Assembly (NCBI RefSeq): GCF_900109575.1
Contig: NZ_FOAF01000001.1
Location: forward strand, 1,211,662-1,275,661
Origin: Olivibacter domesticus
Lineage (GTDB): Bacteria > Bacteroidota > Bacteroidia > Sphingobacteriales > Sphingobacteriaceae
DNA: 64,000 bases
Direction of reading: 5' to 3'
Shown: positions 60,654 through 64,000 of the stretch, one piece after another
Layout of the letters: the number at the start of each line of letters is the position of its first letter
How positions within the stretch are numbered: the first letter of the stretch is position 1
Notes under the pieces: generated by a model
Database searches by the model: none
What the model was told of the DNA's origin: nothing
The model's input: the letters and a program-made list of their open reading frames with translations, nothing else
Translations under genes and position numbers: made by a program

Positions 60654-63020
60654 ATGATAAAAAGATATCTCAAGCCAACTTGGCGCTTCCTGATAAAAGA
60701 CCGTGCTTTCTCACTGCTGAACATTGCGGGTCTGGCAATAGGCATTTGTGCCAGCCTTTTCATTCTGCTTTGGGTGCAGGACGAGCGGAGTGTCGATTCC
60801 TTTCACCAGCAAGGTGAACGCATTTTCCAAATATACAACCGCAATTTCTCCGGAGAGTCGACAGAAATAAGTTTTGCCACACAGGGCCTGTTGGCGGACG
60901 AGCTCAAAAACAAAGTGCCTGAAATAGCACTTGCCAGTGGTTTAGATTATATAGCGAGTAGTGGGAGTAATTTGGAGACCAATGACAAGAACGGCAAGAT
61001 GGTCGGTGCTTTTGTCGGCAAGGATTTTCTTTCTATGTTTACTTACCCCTTGCTTTTAGGAGACAAAACCACAGCACTAACTGCGCCAGATGGAGTGGCT
61101 ATATCTCACAAAATGGCTAACTTCTTTTTTGGAAACCAGGAGAAAGCAATCGGACAAACCATTAAGCTGGAATCGGCAGACGAATTACGGATCACTGCTA
61201 TTTTTGAGGACTTACCGTCGAACTCATCCATACAATTCGATTTTCTATGTAGTTGGCAGTCGTTTATCGCTAAATACCCTTGGGCCTCTAGGTGGAGTAA
61301 CGCTTCACCTTCGACGTTTATATTGCTTCATCCTGGGGCAGATCCAAAACAGGTAGAACAGAAAATCAAAGATTTTCTTTATCAGTTTGTTACCCGTCAA
61401 GATGGATTTAGACAGGAATTGGCTATGCAAGCCTATCCTAGCCGGTATCTGAACAGCACCTTTAAAGACGGATTTCCAGCTGGAGGACGCATAGAATATG
61501 TACGTTTGTTCACTATATTGGCTATTTTTATCTTGGTCATCGCCTGTATAAATTTTATGAACTTGGCAACAGCAGGTGCCACGAAACGCGCTAAGGAAGT
61601 AGGATTACTAAAAACCATTGGTGCCAGTCGTAGATCGCTCGCTTTACGATATTTGCTGGAAGCGCTGACACTAACAGCCGTCTCGATCGTATTTGCTATC
61701 GTGCTACTGTTCGCCTTTCTTCCGTTATTTCAAGAACTCACCAATAAGCCCCTTTCCATACCTTTTAATACCGCTGATTTCTGGATTAGCTTAGCTGTTG
61801 TGTGGATTGTTGTTGGATTGGTATCAGGCAGTTACCCTGCATTATATCTTTCTTCTTTCAATCCGCTGGGTGCGTTTAAGGAAAAAACCTCTAATGGCCG
61901 TGCATGGCTAAGGAGGAGTTTGGTGGTGTTCCAATTCAGTCTTTCTGTCTTGCTCATTGTGGGCATGTTAATATTTAAACTGCAGATAACTTTTATTCAG
62001 CAGGCCAATATTGGATATGATCGAGAGAATCTGCTATACATTCCGATTGAAGGCAATTTGGCAGAACAATACAATGTTTTCAAGACGCGCGCAGCCGCTT
62101 TATCCGGTGTGCAATCAATATCAAAAATGCGCAATACACCTACATATATCGAACACCATACGCGCGGTATCTCATGGCCGAACAAAACAGAGAACACAAC
62201 CTTATCCGTTACTGATGAAGTGGTTGGGTATGATTTCGTAAAAACAATGCGTCTAAGCCTAAAAGAAGGACGGGATTTTTCTCCTACATTCGGAACAGAC
62301 ACGAGTGCTTTTCTTATCAATGAAACCGCTGCGAAGGCCATGGGCCTCCAGCACCCACTTGGACAGCAATTGAACTGGGATGGCAGGCACGGCTCCATCA
62401 TCGGCGTAATAGAGGATTTCCACTTCAATTCAATGCACCACGCCATTGAACCATTGATTATACGGTTAGACGAAAGCTGGAGCTGGGGGACTATCCTTGT
62501 TCGCACGCGACCGGAACAGCTGGCTTCGACATTGGAAAACTTGAAGCAACTTTGTGAAACGATGAATCCAAACATCCCATTTATCTATCAATTTTCAGAT
62601 CGAGAATTTTCAAAACTGTACCAAAGTGAACAAATGGTAAGTTCGCTCGCCACGTATTTTGCTTTGTTGGCCTTATTTATATCATGCTTGGGCTTATTTG
62701 GTCTTGCTGCATTTATGGCCGGCCAGCGGATAAAGGAAATAGGTGTACGTAAAGTATTAGGTGCGTCAGTAGGTAATGTAGTGTACTTGCTTTCGGCAGA
62801 TTTTGTCAAACTGGTACTCATCGCGATTATCATTGCCAGCCCTATCGCTTGGTGGACTATGAATCAATGGCTGGAAGATTTTTCTTATCGTATTGACATC
62901 CAATGGTGGATATTTGCGGTGGCAGGATCGGTCGTCGTTATGATTGCGTTATTAACGGTTAGTTGGCAGGCAACTCGGGCTGCTCTTGCAAATCCGGTTG
63001 ATAGCCTGCGAGATGAATAA
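60654..63020 (+). CDS. FtsX/MacB-type ABC permease
   Basis: A 788-aa ABC permease, paralogous to the preceding gene. MacB_PCD-like N-terminal region (MIKRYLKPTWRFLIKDRAFS, LNIAGLAIGICASLFILLW). FtsX domain around 285-420 with ATKRAKEVGLLKTIGASRRSLALRYL, and a second FtsX domain at 675-785 with QRIKEIGVRKVLGASVGNVVYLL. Such proteins in Bacteroidota act with a separate ATPase in extruding peptides, drugs or signal molecules. It starts with a normal ATG and is intact. Confidence 0.9.
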   Translation: MIKRYLKPTWRFLIKDRAFSLLNIAGLAIGICASLFILLWVQDERSVDSFHQQGERIFQIYNRNFSGESTEISFATQGLLADELKNKVPEIALASGLDYIASSGSNLETNDKNGKMVGAFVGKDFLSMFTYPLLLGDKTTALTAPDGVAISHKMANFFFGNQEKAIGQTIKLESADELRITAIFEDLPSNSSIQFDFLCSWQSFIAKYPWASRWSNASPSTFILLHPGADPKQVEQKIKDFLYQFVTRQDGFRQELAMQAYPSRYLNSTFKDGFPAGGRIEYVRLFTILAIFILVIACINFMNLATAGATKRAKEVGLLKTIGASRRSLALRYLLEALTLTAVSIVFAIVLLFAFLPLFQELTNKPLSIPFNTADFWISLAVVWIVVGLVSGSYPALYLSSFNPLGAFKEKTSNGRAWLRRSLVVFQFSLSVLLIVGMLIFKLQITFIQQANIGYDRENLLYIPIEGNLAEQYNVFKTRAAALSGVQSISKMRNTPTYIEHHTRGISWPNKTENTTLSVTDEVVGYDFVKTMRLSLKEGRDFSPTFGTDTSAFLINETAAKAMGLQHPLGQQLNWDGRHGSIIGVIEDFHFNSMHHAIEPLIIRLDESWSWGTILVRTRPEQLASTLENLKQLCETMNPNIPFIYQFSDREFSKLYQSEQMVSSLATYFALLALFISCLGLFGLAAFMAGQRIKEIGVRKVLGASVGNVVYLLSADFVKLVLIAIIIASPIAWWTMNQWLEDFSYRIDIQWWIFAVAGSVVVMIALLTVSWQATRAALANPVDSLRDE

Positions 63021-63070
63021 CTGGATAACTACCAACCAACATTACACTTATATAGCATTGGGTACCGTAA

Positions 63071-64000
63071 TTATTTTCTTACTGTTATTATAATCTTATC
63101 ATCTGTCATATTCGAAGATTTATCAATTGCCGTAAAAGTCAGTTCAAAATCTCCCTCCACAGGTGGCAACCCTGATAATTTCATTTGCTCACTATCAAAA
63201 TTCAGCCAGTCAAATTGATTTTTGTTAACGCGGTAAGTCAGTTGTTTATCATCTATGTCTTTAAAATAATCTTTAGGAACGGCTATTTCAAATTTCTCTC
63301 CAACCTGAACTGTTGTGTTAGAAAGTGAATGATAAACAAATGGTTTAAACAGTTTTGAAGTATTAACCCAAAATATATCTGATTCGGTTAATCCTTGTTC
63401 TCCTATTTGTAGTCGGGTAAAAAATAAAAATTTATTATCAATACTTACAAATGGTCTTCTGTCCCAATCTTTTGAATTTATTGTTGAATCAATTATTTGA
63501 GGTACAATCCAGTTATTATTAATATCACGATAACTAATATATAAATCCGCGCATGTTTCGTCGTCTGTATATCTACAAAAAATGATGTATTCTTCCTTTG
63601 AGGAAATGAATACACTTTCCTCATCATTCAATGAAATAAATTCAGAAATAACATCTGCGCTTTGATGCGCATTATCCATTAGTTTTGAATAGAACAAATC
63701 AGCATTGTGGCAATTTTCTTTTCCGTCACAATTTCTATTAGAAGAAAAATAGATAGTACCATCATATGTCATACAAGCATTAGCTTCCCGGCTTGTCGAA
63801 CTTAATGGCGCTTTTAGCATTTTTGGAGAAATCCAATCATCATTAATCTTTTCAATCATCCAAATATCGGTGTATACGTTGTATGTATCAGCTTTACTTT
63901 GGGTATAAAGTAAGGATTTACCATTAGGTGAAAAATAGGGCAAATATGCACATTCATTTTTTAACGATTCGAAAACTGCCGGTTCAGTCCATTGCTCATT
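63071..64000 (-). CDS. PD40/WD40-like protein with cadherin-like C-terminus, 5' cut by window
   Basis: A partial gene whose frame stays open to base 64000 (reading NEQWTEPAVFESLKNECAYL upstream of the first internal start). Repeats of the PD40 type are visible: PYFSPNGKSLLYTQ, MTYDGTIYFSSNRNCDG and SIDNKFLFFTRLQIG. The last 85 residues form an Ig/cadherin-like (He_PIG) domain with FKDIDDKQLTYRVNKNQFDW, LSGLPPVEGDFELTFTAID. Probably a secreted or surface beta-propeller protein. The true start lies outside the window. Confidence 0.8.
   Translation of the reverse strand, partial: NEQWTEPAVFESLKNECAYLPYFSPNGKSLLYTQSKADTYNVYTDIWMIEKINDDWISPKMLKAPLSSTSREANACMTYDGTIYFSSNRNCDGKENCHNADLFYSKLMDNAHQSADVISEFISLNDEESVFISSKEEYIIFCRYTDDETCADLYISYRDINNNWIVPQIIDSTINSKDWDRRPFVSIDNKFLFFTRLQIGEQGLTESDIFWVNTSKLFKPFVYHSLSNTTVQVGEKFEIAVPKDYFKDIDDKQLTYRVNKNQFDWLNFDSEQMKLSGLPPVEGDFELTFTAIDKSSNMTDDKIIITVRK

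Noticed and set aside
1-64000. CRISPR arrays, rRNA genes, complete tRNA genes and insertion sequences with transposase
   Set aside because: I looked for regular direct repeats with spacers, cloverleaf tRNAs and transposase motifs and saw none that hold up.

Overview
The window looks like a chromosomal segment of a Sphingobacteriaceae-type Bacteroidota (Sphingobacterium, Pedobacter or Olivibacter relative). The reasons are a SusC/SusD pair, a GLPGLI-family protein with its outer-membrane barrel, LytS/LytTR signalling, FtsX/MacB-type permeases, AT-rich leaders and many interspersed intergenic repeats. The taxonomic call is inferred from gene content; no rRNA or housekeeping marker is present.

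Layout. 0-1.7 kb: secreted sulfatase. 1.9-5.8 kb: five small minus-strand genes (holin-like, DUF5675, unknowns), separated by a family of about 220-bp structured repeats. 5.9-7.8 kb: two-component pair (LytTR regulator and histidine kinase). 8.0-13.1 kb: plus-strand run with an HTTM membrane protein, an AraC regulator and a large protein that looks like a dead SF1 helicase. 13.2-14.2 kb: MauE-like membrane protein plus a small secreted protein. 14.2-20.3 kb: TlpA-SusC-SusD operon behind a leader with competing hairpins.

20.7-37.4 kb is a defence island. It holds a retron (PRTase effector, small winged-helix-like protein, candidate msr-msd, reverse transcriptase) next to a broken AraC gene. 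It continues with a trypco2-like protein; a Pycsar system (cyclase and PycTM) extended by DUF2188 and an E2-like/SEC-C protein; a sigma factor / small protein / ImmA-IrrE protease module; and a Hachiman system (HamA, HamB) in one run with a YbjQ-like protein, a CoiA-like nuclease and a PIN-like protein.

37.7-49.1 kb is a peptide natural-product (RiPP) cluster. It has a 64-aa double-glycine precursor with six core cysteines, a GLPGLI protein and outer-membrane barrel, a fused C39-like/VKOR/DsbA thiol-oxidation protein, three glycosyltransferase-like proteins, a C39-peptidase ABC exporter and an HlyD adaptor. The predicted product is a disulfide-bonded, possibly glycosylated secreted peptide. 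49.5-52.5 kb: small membrane proteins and lipoproteins with SUFU and DUF6984 proteins, resembling an orphan immunity cassette. A leader of about 108 bp is shared between this cassette and the Hachiman operon.

52.8-64 kb: small ORFs, a Mug-like DNA glycosylase, a MITE-like element that supplies the end of hipA, a HipBA toxin-antitoxin pair, a serine hydrolase, a vestigial TlpA/SusC locus, two FtsX/MacB-type permeases (the first with an apparent frameshift), and a PD40-type protein cut by the window edge.
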